This document shows, piece after piece, positions 16,233 through 24,683 of a stretch of 48,726 nucleotides of DNA; positions within the stretch are counted from its first letter, which is position 1, and each line of letters opens with the position of its first letter. Location: positions 1-48,726 of the forward strand of contig NZ_PCOU01000037.1 of NCBI RefSeq assembly GCF_002979455.1, in the 5' to 3' direction. The notes beneath the pieces are model-generated. The model saw nothing but the letters and a program-made list of their open reading frames with translations. It was not told where the DNA came from and did not search any database. The translations under genes and the position numbers were made by a program. The DNA comes from Chryseobacterium sp. MYb7. GTDB taxonomy: Bacteria; Bacteroidota; Bacteroidia; Flavobacteriales; Weeksellaceae.

Positions 16233-17951
16233 CTATTTTTGAGTCTCGATTTCTTTAATATAAATTGATGGGGTAGTTCCGGTTTTCTTCTTGAATGCAG
16301 TTGCAAATGCCTGCACATTATTATAACCAATTTCTTCCGCAATAGCCGGTAATTTATAAGAACGGAATTTTTTATCTTTTACAAGTCGCTCCAAAACATA
16401 ATCAATACGCAGATCATTAAGATAAGAAGTGAAATTCTTGCCTTTATGATTATTGATCGTTTCAGACAAATAAGATGTGTTAGTTTTTATATTTTTTGCA
16501 AGACTGGCTAATGTAATGCCACTTTTTAGAAAAAGCTGCTTATTTTCAAAGATTTCCAATTCCTTTAGAATAAATTGGGTCACCTCTTCAGGAGCAGTCT
16601 TAGTTATTATATTTTCCGTTTCAGCATGTTCAGACATTTGAGACAGCTCAGGAATTTCTTTTTTAATATCTGTAGTAGATTCAAAATTTCTTTTTTCAAT
16701 ACTATAAATCAGTTCCTGGGCAATTTTCCGGTGTTCTTTTGCTGTTTTCTTTGCTTTATAATAAAGATAAAGAACCAATAAAAGAATTAATAATAAAAAA
16801 CCAATAGAAGCATATAAAATTATTTTCCTGTTTTTTAGATCGTTGATAATCTCTTCTTTTTCTTGTAAAAGATTAGGGGTATCATATTTCTTGGGTAGTT
16901 CTGTGGACAAATATTGAAACTGCTCATCAAGTTTTTTGTCTACTTTTAAAAATCGATCAATATAATACAATTGTTTTTCTTTATCATTCTTTTCTTTGTA
17001 ATAATCTATAAGATAAGTGTATGCTTCCCGAAGTTCTGGGAAAGTAATATCAGTTTTTTGTACGTAAGAATCTAACTTAGTGTATGTTTCTACAACTTTT
17101 TCTTTGTTTTTTAAACCATCATAAGCTTTTCCTAAATTATAAAGTGCATTATTAGCATTGTTTGGATTGATTCTTACTATATCGTCATACACTTTGGATA
17201 GTTTTGTAATGGCAGTTTTATATTTTCTCTGTTTTAGGTCATATTTTGCTGATAAAAAAGAGTACAAACTAATATCATAATTATTTTTACTGATACTGGC
17301 GTATATTTGTCCCTCCCGAATCAGAATATTTGCAGAATCCAATTTATTAATATCAAGATAGCAGCTTATGAGTGCTATACGCATTTGATTGTGCTGATAA
17401 TTATCAGTTATGTCATTTTTATTATACAGATAATGTCTGAATATTTTTGCCGCTTCTGCATTTTTGCCTATATAGCTGTTAATGTAAGCAATATTTATGT
17501 CAGCATAGGCAATTTGTCTTTTATCATTTTGCTCTTTTGCGTATTTCAGCCCCAAAACATAGCTATCCAATGCTGCTTTTAAATTATCATTCTTGTAATA
17601 TAGATTTCCTTTTATCAAAAAAGTTCTGGCAGGATAGAAACTTCCTTTTATATCTTTTGTAATTGCAGCTATGCTATCAACGTACTTTAAAGCAACGGAA
17701 AAATCTTTATTAAAATGTATAAGGTTATAACCTTCCGCTATTTCAAGTGTATTTTTTTCTTTTTTAGCTTTTTGGAGGTAATATTTTGCTATTTGTTCAG
17801 ATTGCTGAAATTGATTATGATCATAATAATCATAAAATTTATTTTTCAGCTGGGAATATTTGAATTCAGATAAACTATCAATATTATGGTTTTGAGCACC
17901 TGCCAAATTATTAAACAATAATATTATAATTGGAAATATATACTTCATCAT
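16233..17951 (-). CDS. Membrane-anchored TPR-AraC transcriptional regulator
   Basis: A one-component transmembrane regulator: a signal peptide (MKYIFPIIILLFNNLAGAQ), periplasmic TPR-like repeats up to about residue 375, one transmembrane helix (IILYASIGFLLLILLLVLYL), a cytoplasmic linker, and a C-terminal AraC-type HTH pair (about 470-570; NTSYLSETINNHKG and IAEEIGYNNVQAFATAFKKK). I prefer the ATG at 17951 (or 17948) over an upstream TTG at 17969, because that TTG falls inside a TAAATTTG -7 box (17974-17967). The gene separates the graspetide operon from the divergent dehydratase operon. Both of those promoters carry the same palindrome, so it probably controls both. A paralogue lies at 34134-35780. 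Confidence 0.85.
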   Translation of the reverse strand: MMKYIFPIIILLFNNLAGAQNHNIDSLSEFKYSQLKNKFYDYYDHNQFQQSEQIAKYYLQKAKKEKNTLEIAEGYNLIHFNKDFSVALKYVDSIAAITKDIKGSFYPARTFLIKGNLYYKNDNLKAALDSYVLGLKYAKEQNDKRQIAYADINIAYINSYIGKNAEAAKIFRHYLYNKNDITDNYQHNQMRIALISCYLDINKLDSANILIREGQIYASISKNNYDISLYSFLSAKYDLKQRKYKTAITKLSKVYDDIVRINPNNANNALYNLGKAYDGLKNKEKVVETYTKLDSYVQKTDITFPELREAYTYLIDYYKEKNDKEKQLYYIDRFLKVDKKLDEQFQYLSTELPKKYDTPNLLQEKEEIINDLKNRKIILYASIGFLLLILLLVLYLYYKAKKTAKEHRKIAQELIYSIEKRNFESTTDIKKEIPELSQMSEHAETENIITKTAPEEVTQFILKELEIFENKQLFLKSGITLASLAKNIKTNTSYLSETINNHKGKNFTSYLNDLRIDYVLERLVKDKKFRSYKLPAIAEEIGYNNVQAFATAFKKKTGTTPSIYIKEIETQK

Positions 17952-18066
17952 TTTGTAAATACACTGCAAATTTACATTTTATTCATTAAATTAGGAATCC
18001 ATGAAAAATCTTAAATAAATGTATTTAAATTTTTGATAATTAGTGTTTTAAATTATTTTTGAAATA

Positions 18067-18126
18067 ATGGATTTATAAATCCATATTGTATTTTTATTGT
18101 AGCTTTGGAAAATATTCTTTTATTTG
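18067..18126 (+). promoter_or_regulatory. Dehydratase-operon promoter with perfect 18-bp palindrome
   Basis: ATGGATTTATAAATCCAT (18067-18084) is a perfect palindrome. Two candidate -7 boxes follow: TAGCTTTG (18100-18107, full match) and TTTATTTG (18119-18126, one mismatch). The second is centred exactly 47 bp from the palindrome centre, the same geometry as in the two related promoters; the first is 28 bp away. Transcription would start 20-40 bp before the precursor gene. Confidence 0.6.
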
Positions 18127-18152
18127 CGTTTGATTTTTAAATATTATTATCG

Positions 18153-18320
18153 ATGAAAAAAAAGACAATTAAATCAGAAAAGAAATTATCATTAAAGAAA
18201 ATGCAAATAATGAAAATTAGTGAAATGAAAACAATTAACGGAGGAAATAATCAATTAGATAATGCTAATGATGAACCAGGAACTTTAATTCCTCAAAATC
18301 CTGTATCAATAAGAAGATAA
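18153..18320 (+). CDS. Cysteine-free GG-leader precursor of a LanB-type RiPP
   Basis: A 55-residue peptide too short for ordinary gene calling. The leader is Lys-rich and ends KTINGG (residues 26-31), with a KKLSLKKMQIMKI segment like Bacteroidota class I lanthipeptide leaders. The core has 24 residues, NNQLDNANDEPG followed by a Pro-rich TLIPQNPVSIRR end. It contains one Thr, one Ser and three prolines but no cysteine, so no lanthionine can form. It is 3 bp from the prolyl oligopeptidase start, in an operon with the split dehydratase. Dehydration at Thr/Ser and proline-directed trimming are the obvious predicted modifications. Confidence 0.8.
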   Translation: MKKKTIKSEKKLSLKKMQIMKISEMKTINGGNNQLDNANDEPGTLIPQNPVSIRR

Positions 18321-18323
18321 AAA

Positions 18324-20498
18324 ATGAGACAATTAATATTTATCATTATTAGTACTTTCTGTATCCTTCCTTTAAATGCTCAAAAAAGCAATCCTGCTCC
18401 ATCTGTTCCTACAACAGATGAATATTTTGAGACTAAAATCGTAGATGAGTACAGAAATTTAGAAAATTTAGAGAGTCCTTTAACAAAGAAATGGATGAAG
18501 ACTCAAACGGATTATACTAATTTAATTCTTAGTCAAATTCCTAAAAGAAAATTTTATTTAGATAAAAGGCTGGAATTTGATAAAAGGCAGGGGTATTCTG
18601 TGTCAAATCTAAATGTAACTGATAATGATAAATATTTTTATTTAAAAAAAAACGGTAATGAAAAAGCAGCAAAGCTTTATTATCGGGAAGGGTTTTTAGG
18701 AAAGGAGGAATTACTTTATGATCCTGCTAATTATAAAAGTAGTGAAAAGAATCATGAGTTTGTAATTAACCACATTAGCCCTGACTTAATTGGAAGTAAG
18801 GTAGCTATTGCAATGGCTGAAAAAGGGAAGGAGCTTGCAGAGGTTATTATTATGGATGTAAAAAACAGATATATTCATCCTGAAGTAATTACTAATACAA
18901 TGCCCGCAAATGTAGGAGGGATAAAGTGGTTGAATGATAATTCAGGATTTTTCTATACGTATTTTCCAATCGATGATTCCAAATCTCAGAATTTCTATAA
19001 ACACTCACAAGCTATTTTATACAAAATAGGGACAAATCCAAAAGAATTGACAGATATTTTTTCTGCTAAAAATAATCCTGAGCTAAAGATAGATGAAAAA
19101 AGATCCCCTATTATCTTGGATTCTAATGATAAATATTACGTAGGAATGTTACTTGACAATAATTATTACAGACAAACATTTATAATTCCCAAACAAGATT
19201 TATTAGAAGATAAGAAAACATGGAAAACTCTTTATACGAAAGAAGATAAAGTTAGATCTTTACAGCTGGTAGATAATGATTTATATTTTTTATCGCAGTA
19301 TAACGCTCAAAATTACACACTTTGTAAAACTAATATAATAGCTCCAAATTATAAAAATCCTGAAATTCTTATTCCAGAAAGAAAAGATGAAGTGATAGGA
19401 CAATATAGATTCACTAAAGATGGTATTTATTACACAACTACAAAAAACGGAGTTGAAGCAAAATTATACTTATATAAAGAGGGAAAAAGCATTCCTATCA
19501 AACTACCTTTCCCTTCAGGAAATATCAATTTGCAAGCAAAAGGAAAAGATTTTTCAGACATTTGGGTAAGCTGCTCCGGTTGGGCGAATGAAGAGCAGCG
19601 CTTTAGATATGATATAAAAATAAATTCTTTTTTTCCTGAAAATATGTCTCCTATTACAGAATATCCTGAGTTTAAAGATATATTAGTTGAGGAAATCACC
19701 ATAAAAGCAAGGGACGGTGAAGAAATACCATTATCTCTCATATACAATAAAAATATTATATTAAATAATAATAATCCGGTTCTAATTGATTCATATGGTG
19801 CTTACGGATATTCACAGAGCCCATTCTTTGCCCGAACCTATTTATTATGGGTAAATCAGGGAGGAGTAATGGCTATTGCTCATGTGCGAGGAGGAGGAGA
19901 AAAAGGAGAAAAATGGCGCTTAGGAGGGTATAAAGAAACAAAACCCAATACTTGGAGAGATTTAATTGATTGTACAGAATATTTAATTAATGAAAAATAT
20001 ACCTCAAAAGATAAAGTTGCCATTTGGGGAGCCAGTGCAGGAGGAATTACAGTAGGACGAGCCGTGACAGAAAGACCTGATTTATTCAAAGCTGTAATTC
20101 TGGAAGTGCCAACAACCAATACATTAAGGGATGTGCTTACTATTGGTAGCAATGTGGATGAATATGGAACATTAAAAGATCCTAAAGAGTTTAAAGCTTT
20201 ACTGGAAATGGATGCTTATTACCATATCAAAAGAGGAGTGAAATATCCTGCAACATTAATAACCGGAGGGATAAATGATCCTAGAGTCCCGGTTTGGGAG
20301 CCTACAAAATTTGCTGCTAAACTACAGTCGAATAATACTTCAAAAAATCCTGTATTACTTCAAATAGATTATGAGGGAGGTCATGGAAATAATACAACTG
20401 TAGCCCATGGGCATTCAAATCTTTCGGATATTTTTGCCTTTGCATTCTGGCAATTGGGTCATCCCGACTACCAGCCTAAAGAGCATAAAAAAAAATAA
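18324..20498 (+). CDS. Exported prolyl oligopeptidase (S9A)
   Basis: A serine peptidase that cuts short peptides after proline. A signal peptide (about 1-19, LPLNAQ) is followed by the S9 N-terminal beta-propeller (about 35-430) and a C-terminal alpha/beta hydrolase domain. Catalytic residues by position are S571 in GASAGG, D652 in GGINDPR and H687 in EGGHGN. At 724 residues it is complete. It lies between the precursor (3 bp upstream) and the dehydratase (start directly after its stop), strongly implying a role in maturing or degrading this peptide outside the inner membrane. Proline-specific peptidases remove leaders in some class III lanthipeptide systems, but there they are cytoplasmic, so export is unusual. 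Confidence 0.88.
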   Translation: MRQLIFIIISTFCILPLNAQKSNPAPSVPTTDEYFETKIVDEYRNLENLESPLTKKWMKTQTDYTNLILSQIPKRKFYLDKRLEFDKRQGYSVSNLNVTDNDKYFYLKKNGNEKAAKLYYREGFLGKEELLYDPANYKSSEKNHEFVINHISPDLIGSKVAIAMAEKGKELAEVIIMDVKNRYIHPEVITNTMPANVGGIKWLNDNSGFFYTYFPIDDSKSQNFYKHSQAILYKIGTNPKELTDIFSAKNNPELKIDEKRSPIILDSNDKYYVGMLLDNNYYRQTFIIPKQDLLEDKKTWKTLYTKEDKVRSLQLVDNDLYFLSQYNAQNYTLCKTNIIAPNYKNPEILIPERKDEVIGQYRFTKDGIYYTTTKNGVEAKLYLYKEGKSIPIKLPFPSGNINLQAKGKDFSDIWVSCSGWANEEQRFRYDIKINSFFPENMSPITEYPEFKDILVEEITIKARDGEEIPLSLIYNKNIILNNNNPVLIDSYGAYGYSQSPFFARTYLLWVNQGGVMAIAHVRGGGEKGEKWRLGGYKETKPNTWRDLIDCTEYLINEKYTSKDKVAIWGASAGGITVGRAVTERPDLFKAVILEVPTTNTLRDVLTIGSNVDEYGTLKDPKEFKALLEMDAYYHIKRGVKYPATLITGGINDPRVPVWEPTKFAAKLQSNNTSKNPVLLQIDYEGGHGNNTTVAHGHSNLSDIFAFAFWQLGHPDYQPKEHKKK

Positions 20499-22733
20499 AT
20501 GTCACGTTTCCCTTACCAGTTCTTTAATGAGTATGGAGTACGTACTCCTTTATTTTCACGCAAAAACTTTCAACAAGTAATAAGTAAAGATGAAATTACG
20601 GATGCAGAACTGAAAGAAATCTGTTCCAATCCCATATTTCAGGAAGCTATTTATTTAGCCTCTCCAAATTTGCATGACGAGCTGACTAAATGGTTTCATT
20701 CAGAAAAAGAGTTTTCCCAAAAAGAATCTCAAAAACTAAAATATACCCTATTAAAATATTATAGCCGAATAAGTACACGTTGTACTCCATTCGGTTTATT
20801 TTCATCTGTTGGGTCGGGGAACTTCAGTTTAGACATTCCCAACACTTTCAGTAACAAAACTGAAAATCATCAATTCACGACTGATAATCTATTGCGGGAT
20901 ACCAAACTGGATATGTACTTTCTTGTCTCCTTAGCCCAATATTTAATGCAGCAACCTGAGATGAGAAACAAGCTTTTATTTTACCCTAATAACAGTATTT
21001 ACAAAGTAGGAAGCAGGATCCGCTACATAGAATACCAGTACACCGGAGGAAAAAGAGAATATATCATTTCCTTAGCCCCACTTTCTGAGGAATTACAGCA
21101 GATATTGAATTTTTTAAAAGAAGGAAAAACGAAACAGCAAATTGCAAAAATTTTGATTGATGAAGAAATCACACAAGAAGAAGCCATAGAATTTGTGGAA
21201 GAACTCATCAATAATCAGGTGCTTGTAAGTGAATTAGAGCCGAATGTTTCAGGAAACGATTTCTTAGATGAAATAATTTCTGTTTTAAATAAAATAGAAG
21301 CTAAAGATGAAGCCGAAATTTTAATTTCGATAAAAAATAAGCTGAATGAATTAGACCAAAACATTAGTAATTCAACCTCCAGGTATGCTGAAATTGAGGA
21401 ATTAATAAAATCTTTTGTAATAGAATACGAGCCAAAATATCTTTTCCAAACTGATCTTTATTATAAAACTTTGTTTCATTTATCATTTGAATGGAAAAAA
21501 AAATTAAAAAAGGGAATAAGCTTTTTGAACAAAATCACTTTGAGTCAAAGGGAAAGTGAGTTTTCAAAATTTAAAAAAGCTTTTAACGAAAGATTTGAAG
21601 AGCAGGAATTACCATTGCTGTATGTTCTGGATAATGAAGTAGGTATCGGTTACAAACAAAATGTTTTTGCAAAAGGTATTCATCCTTATTTGGAAGACCT
21701 GATATTTCCGGTTTTACAGAAACACCCAAACAAGAACATTGAGCTTACTTCGGTTCATCAGATTCTTAATGAAAAGGTGCAGGAAGCTTTGTTGGACAAT
21801 AAATATAGTATTGAATTATCCGACGAAGATTTTAAAGATTTTGAAGAGAAATGGGATGATTTACCGGATACGATTTCTTTTATGGCAGAGATAATTTCTG
21901 AAGATGGTCAGGAAAAATTATTCTTAAGTAGTAGTACTGGAAGCAGTGCGGCTAACCTCCTGGGGCGATTTTGTTCTGAGAAATCAGAAATTCAGAATTT
22001 AACAAAAACGATTACTAAAAAAGAAGAGACGCTTCGGCAGGCTCAGCATGACAATAACGAGATTTTGGCAGAAATTATCCATTTACCAGAAGCAAGAATA
22101 GGAAACGTCATTAGAAGATCTACGCTACGGCAGTATGAAATTCCCTATCTGGCACAATCTGTTCTTCCGGAAGAAAACCAAATACCTGTTGATGATCTGT
22201 ATATTTCTATAAAGAATGACAGAATTGTTTTGCGTTCTAAAAAACTTAATAAAGAAGTAAAACCTTATTTAACGAACGCTCATAACTATTATACCAATAC
22301 GCTTCCTGTCTATCATTTTTTGTCTGATCTATATTCTCAAAATACCAGATCCGGGCTTTATTTCAGCTGGGGTGGGTTGGAGCATATTTATAAATTTTTA
22401 CCAAGAGTAGGATATGATAATATTATTCTTTCAAAAGCCAGATGGAAAATTACTGAAAAAGATATTTCTTCTTTAGAATTGTTAAGTTCAGACAAAGAGG
22501 ATTTTTTACTGGAACTAAAAAATTGGAGAAGCAAAAGAAAAATTCCTGCATGGATTCAATGGGTAAAGTTTGATAATACGCTAACAATGAATTTAGAGAA
22601 TTACGATATGGTAGAGCTTTTTATTCAAGCTGTAAGAAATGAAAAGTCAATTATTATAGAAGAATTCTTATATAATGAAAATGATGATTTTAAAAGAGAA
22701 TTCATTTTCCCCATGTATAGAGAGAAGAAATAA
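20499..22733 (+). CDS. Lantibiotic dehydratase, glutamylation half (split LanB N-terminal)
   Basis: Uses glutamyl-tRNA to glutamylate Ser/Thr of the precursor. The start ATG directly follows the upstream TAA. The conserved Lant_dehydr_N signature RISTRCTPFGLFSSVG is at residues 90-105, with further family segments (EIPYLAQSV, the LYISIKNDRIVLRSKKL region and the TNTLPVYHFLSDL region). It is 744 residues, as expected for the N-terminal domain alone; the elimination domain is the next gene. Such splitting is known in Bacteroidota class I lanthipeptides such as pinensin. Here there is no cyclase gene and no core cysteine. Confident at family level; the final chemistry is inference. Confidence 0.92.
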   Translation: MSRFPYQFFNEYGVRTPLFSRKNFQQVISKDEITDAELKEICSNPIFQEAIYLASPNLHDELTKWFHSEKEFSQKESQKLKYTLLKYYSRISTRCTPFGLFSSVGSGNFSLDIPNTFSNKTENHQFTTDNLLRDTKLDMYFLVSLAQYLMQQPEMRNKLLFYPNNSIYKVGSRIRYIEYQYTGGKREYIISLAPLSEELQQILNFLKEGKTKQQIAKILIDEEITQEEAIEFVEELINNQVLVSELEPNVSGNDFLDEIISVLNKIEAKDEAEILISIKNKLNELDQNISNSTSRYAEIEELIKSFVIEYEPKYLFQTDLYYKTLFHLSFEWKKKLKKGISFLNKITLSQRESEFSKFKKAFNERFEEQELPLLYVLDNEVGIGYKQNVFAKGIHPYLEDLIFPVLQKHPNKNIELTSVHQILNEKVQEALLDNKYSIELSDEDFKDFEEKWDDLPDTISFMAEIISEDGQEKLFLSSSTGSSAANLLGRFCSEKSEIQNLTKTITKKEETLRQAQHDNNEILAEIIHLPEARIGNVIRRSTLRQYEIPYLAQSVLPEENQIPVDDLYISIKNDRIVLRSKKLNKEVKPYLTNAHNYYTNTLPVYHFLSDLYSQNTRSGLYFSWGGLEHIYKFLPRVGYDNIILSKARWKITEKDISSLELLSSDKEDFLLELKNWRSKRKIPAWIQWVKFDNTLTMNLENYDMVELFIQAVRNEKSIIIEEFLYNENDDFKREFIFPMYREKK

Positions 22734-22745
22734 GAGCAAAGAATT

Positions 22746-23588
22746 ATGGCTACAAAAAGAAAATTTGTTCCGGGAAGTGAATGGCTGTATCTTAAAATTT
22801 ATACAGGAGTGAAAACTGCCGATCTCATTTTAGAAGAAGCAGTACAGCCCTTAGTAGGATATTTACAGGAAAATAATTATATTTCAAAATGGCTTTTCAT
22901 CCGTTATCATGATCCGAAGCCGCATTTGAGGGTGAGATTTAGGTTAAATAATACTAATGATTACGACAAGATTCTTAATAAAATTAACAAAAGTCTAAAA
23001 GAATATATAGAAAGTGGAGAAATTTCGAATATTCTGATTGATACTTACAACCGGGAAATTGAACGTTATGGTGAAAATACCATTGAAGAAGCTGAAACCT
23101 TGTTTTGTATAAACAGCGATTTTATCCTACAATGCCTACATTACGATGATGAGGAAAAAATCATTGTTTCTCTTTTTTATATTGACGAAATTCTGAGTAG
23201 GCTCAATCTTTCAGTTGAAAAAAAACTAGATTGGATAAAAGATTTCAATACGGCCTTTAAACAGGAATTTAATACGGATAAAAAGCTTAACTCACAGCTT
23301 GATAAAAAATATAGGAATTTTAAACCAAAATATTTATATTTTACTCAATCAGCAGAATTTTTGGAAGAGCGGAATGTAATTATCTCTAATATTGAAGAGA
23401 GCAATTTAGTATTACAGAATATTATCAGCCATGAAGAAAACGAATCTTTGGGAATGTCTTTGCAAAGCTTTTTCAGTAGTATATTCCATATGAATATTAA
23501 TAGACTTTTTGTTTCTAATCAACGATTGTTTGAATTGATGATTTATGATTATTTACTGAGATACTATAAAATGAAATTGTATTGTTAG
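22746..23588 (+). CDS. Thiopeptide-type/SpaB_C elimination domain protein (split LanB C-terminal)
   Basis: Catalyses glutamate elimination to form dehydroalanine or dehydrobutyrine. The N-terminal SEWLYLKIYTG (11-21) and FIRYHDPKPHLRVRFRL (51-67), with R53, H60, R62 and R64, match the SpaB_C/TIGR03891 family. At 280 residues it is a complete stand-alone elimination domain. It lies 12 bp after the glutamylation gene and ends the operon; the next gene is convergent. No further tailoring or transport gene follows. Confidence 0.92.
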   Translation: MATKRKFVPGSEWLYLKIYTGVKTADLILEEAVQPLVGYLQENNYISKWLFIRYHDPKPHLRVRFRLNNTNDYDKILNKINKSLKEYIESGEISNILIDTYNREIERYGENTIEEAETLFCINSDFILQCLHYDDEEKIIVSLFYIDEILSRLNLSVEKKLDWIKDFNTAFKQEFNTDKKLNSQLDKKYRNFKPKYLYFTQSAEFLEERNVIISNIEESNLVLQNIISHEENESLGMSLQSFFSSIFHMNINRLFVSNQRLFELMIYDYLLRYYKMKLYC

Positions 23589-23703
23589 GAAAGTGCCACG
23601 AGCTGTGTCAGAGATAATTTAGTTATTTCAAAAATTACTTAATGCTGCCTTCAAATCGGACTTTATTATTATAGGCAATAAAAGTTTTCACATTATAATT
23701 TTA

Positions 23704-23744
23704 GGAGTTTGTTTTTTATATGATATTTTACAAACAAAAACTCC
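23704..23744. terminator. Weak bidirectional hairpin between convergent genes
   Basis: GGAGTTTG... pairs imperfectly with ...AAACTCC (23704 to 23744), with internal T- and A-rich arms that would give a T run on either strand. It lies between the dehydratase operon end and the XRE gene end. Confidence 0.35.
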
Positions 23745-23760
23745 AAACTTTCGTCAGGAT

Positions 23761-24012
23761 TTAGTCTTCTATTTTGTATTTTGTGATATCAAGTTCAAAA
23801 TCAAATAATTCTTTTGGATGAACTTGTAAGGCAACCGCAAATTTTAGAAGTGTTCTTAATGTTAAATTTATCTTGCCCGATTCGTACTTGCTTATATCAG
23901 CTGTATCAATTCCTGTTAAAAATCCCAACTCTTGTTGGGTTAGTTTCTTTTTAGTTCTAATAATTGAAATTCTCTTTCCAATATGAATTCTCAAGTCTTT
24001 ACTAATATCCAT
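23761..24012 (-). CDS. XRE-family HTH regulator
   Basis: An 83-residue DNA-binding protein with a single HTH_3 domain: LRIHIGKRISIIRTKKKLTQQ (about 7-27), then a recognition helix region DTADISKYESGK (36-47). It is monocistronic. A perfect 22-bp palindrome lies 45 bp upstream and is the likely autoregulatory operator. A partner gene that would be expected on the other side of the operator is not present. Confidence 0.85.
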   Translation of the reverse strand: MDISKDLRIHIGKRISIIRTKKKLTQQELGFLTGIDTADISKYESGKINLTLRTLLKFAVALQVHPKELFDFELDITKYKIED

Positions 24013-24056
24013 ACTTGCTAATATTTAAAGCAAAGTGCAATATTTTAATAAAAATT

Positions 24057-24099
24057 ATATTGGGATATATCCCAATATTGGAAAATATTATTATATTTG
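24057..24099. promoter_or_regulatory. 22-bp perfect palindrome with rightward promoter box
   Basis: The palindrome 24057-24078 has GGGATATATCCC at its centre. A TATATTTG -7 box on the plus strand (24092-24099) is centred 28 bp from it. The site probably binds the adjacent XRE protein. The rightward promoter leads into sequence without a coherent gene. Confidence 0.5.
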
Positions 24100-24536
24100 T
24101 AAAACATTATATCAAAAAGATGTAATTTTGCGATACTTCAACGAAAAATAGAAGCTATTGCTTAGAATCTCAATTCGAAAACTGGTAATTTTTACATGCG
24201 AGAGGATAAGTAAGTAAGCTCACGACCTAGGCGTGGGTTTCTTCCTCTTATCTGCATGTAGGTATACCAGTACCCCGAATTAGATAATGTAGAGTACCCA
24301 TGCCGTTTTTGTTTCTATGCAGTTCCATACATTCTACACTATTAAAAACTCTAAGTTCAACTTTTGAAAATATAAGAGTATGCATTGACAGGTACAATGG
24401 TTGCGCAGCCATTGAGAGCTTTACAGGCTTTTTAAGAAAAACATACATGTTAATATTTTTCGGAGCTTTCTTAAGCTGCCGATGCTAAGGAAGTATCTGG
24501 AATTTTTGCAAAACACAAAGTAACCATAAAAAACCC
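24100..24536. other. Non-coding stretch with two imperfect palindromes
   Basis: No supported gene. An imperfect palindrome at 24220-24237 (CACGACCTAGGCGTG core) and another at 24396-24413 (AATGGTTGCGCAGCCATT) stand out, and TACATGC/GCATGTA repeats bracket the first. Hairpins of this sort occur at ends of IS200/IS605 elements, but no transposase is present; this is a possible decayed element. Confidence 0.3.
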
Positions 24537-24652
24537 ATGAAAACGAGTATAGAATATTACAACGATTCGTAGAAGCCAATTATCAGATTGATCAGAAAAT
24601 AGAAAAGCCCTTTCCGCAAAAGTTGACAGCTGGTGCAGGAAAGAGCAGTTAG
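24537..24652 (+). pseudogene. Possible small frameshifted ORF upstream of susC-like gene
   Basis: ATG at 24537 opens MKTSIEY, and a shift of frame near 24555 continues LQRFVEANYQIDQKIEKPF and on to a TAG at 24652. Each half looks protein-like while either frame alone stops early. I do not recognise the product. It may be a broken short gene or coincidence. Confidence 0.3.
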
Positions 24653-24683
24653 TTATAATAAGTTTATTAAACCCAACAAATTT

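Noticed and set aside
17951..17969. TTG at 17969 as start of the first TPR-AraC regulator
   Set aside because: It lies inside a TAAATTTG promoter box, and the signal peptide begins at the later ATG.
24248..24488. Two opposing small ORFs in the 24.2-24.5 kb gap
   Set aside because: They mirror each other around palindromes, have no recognisable domain and do not fit transposase families.
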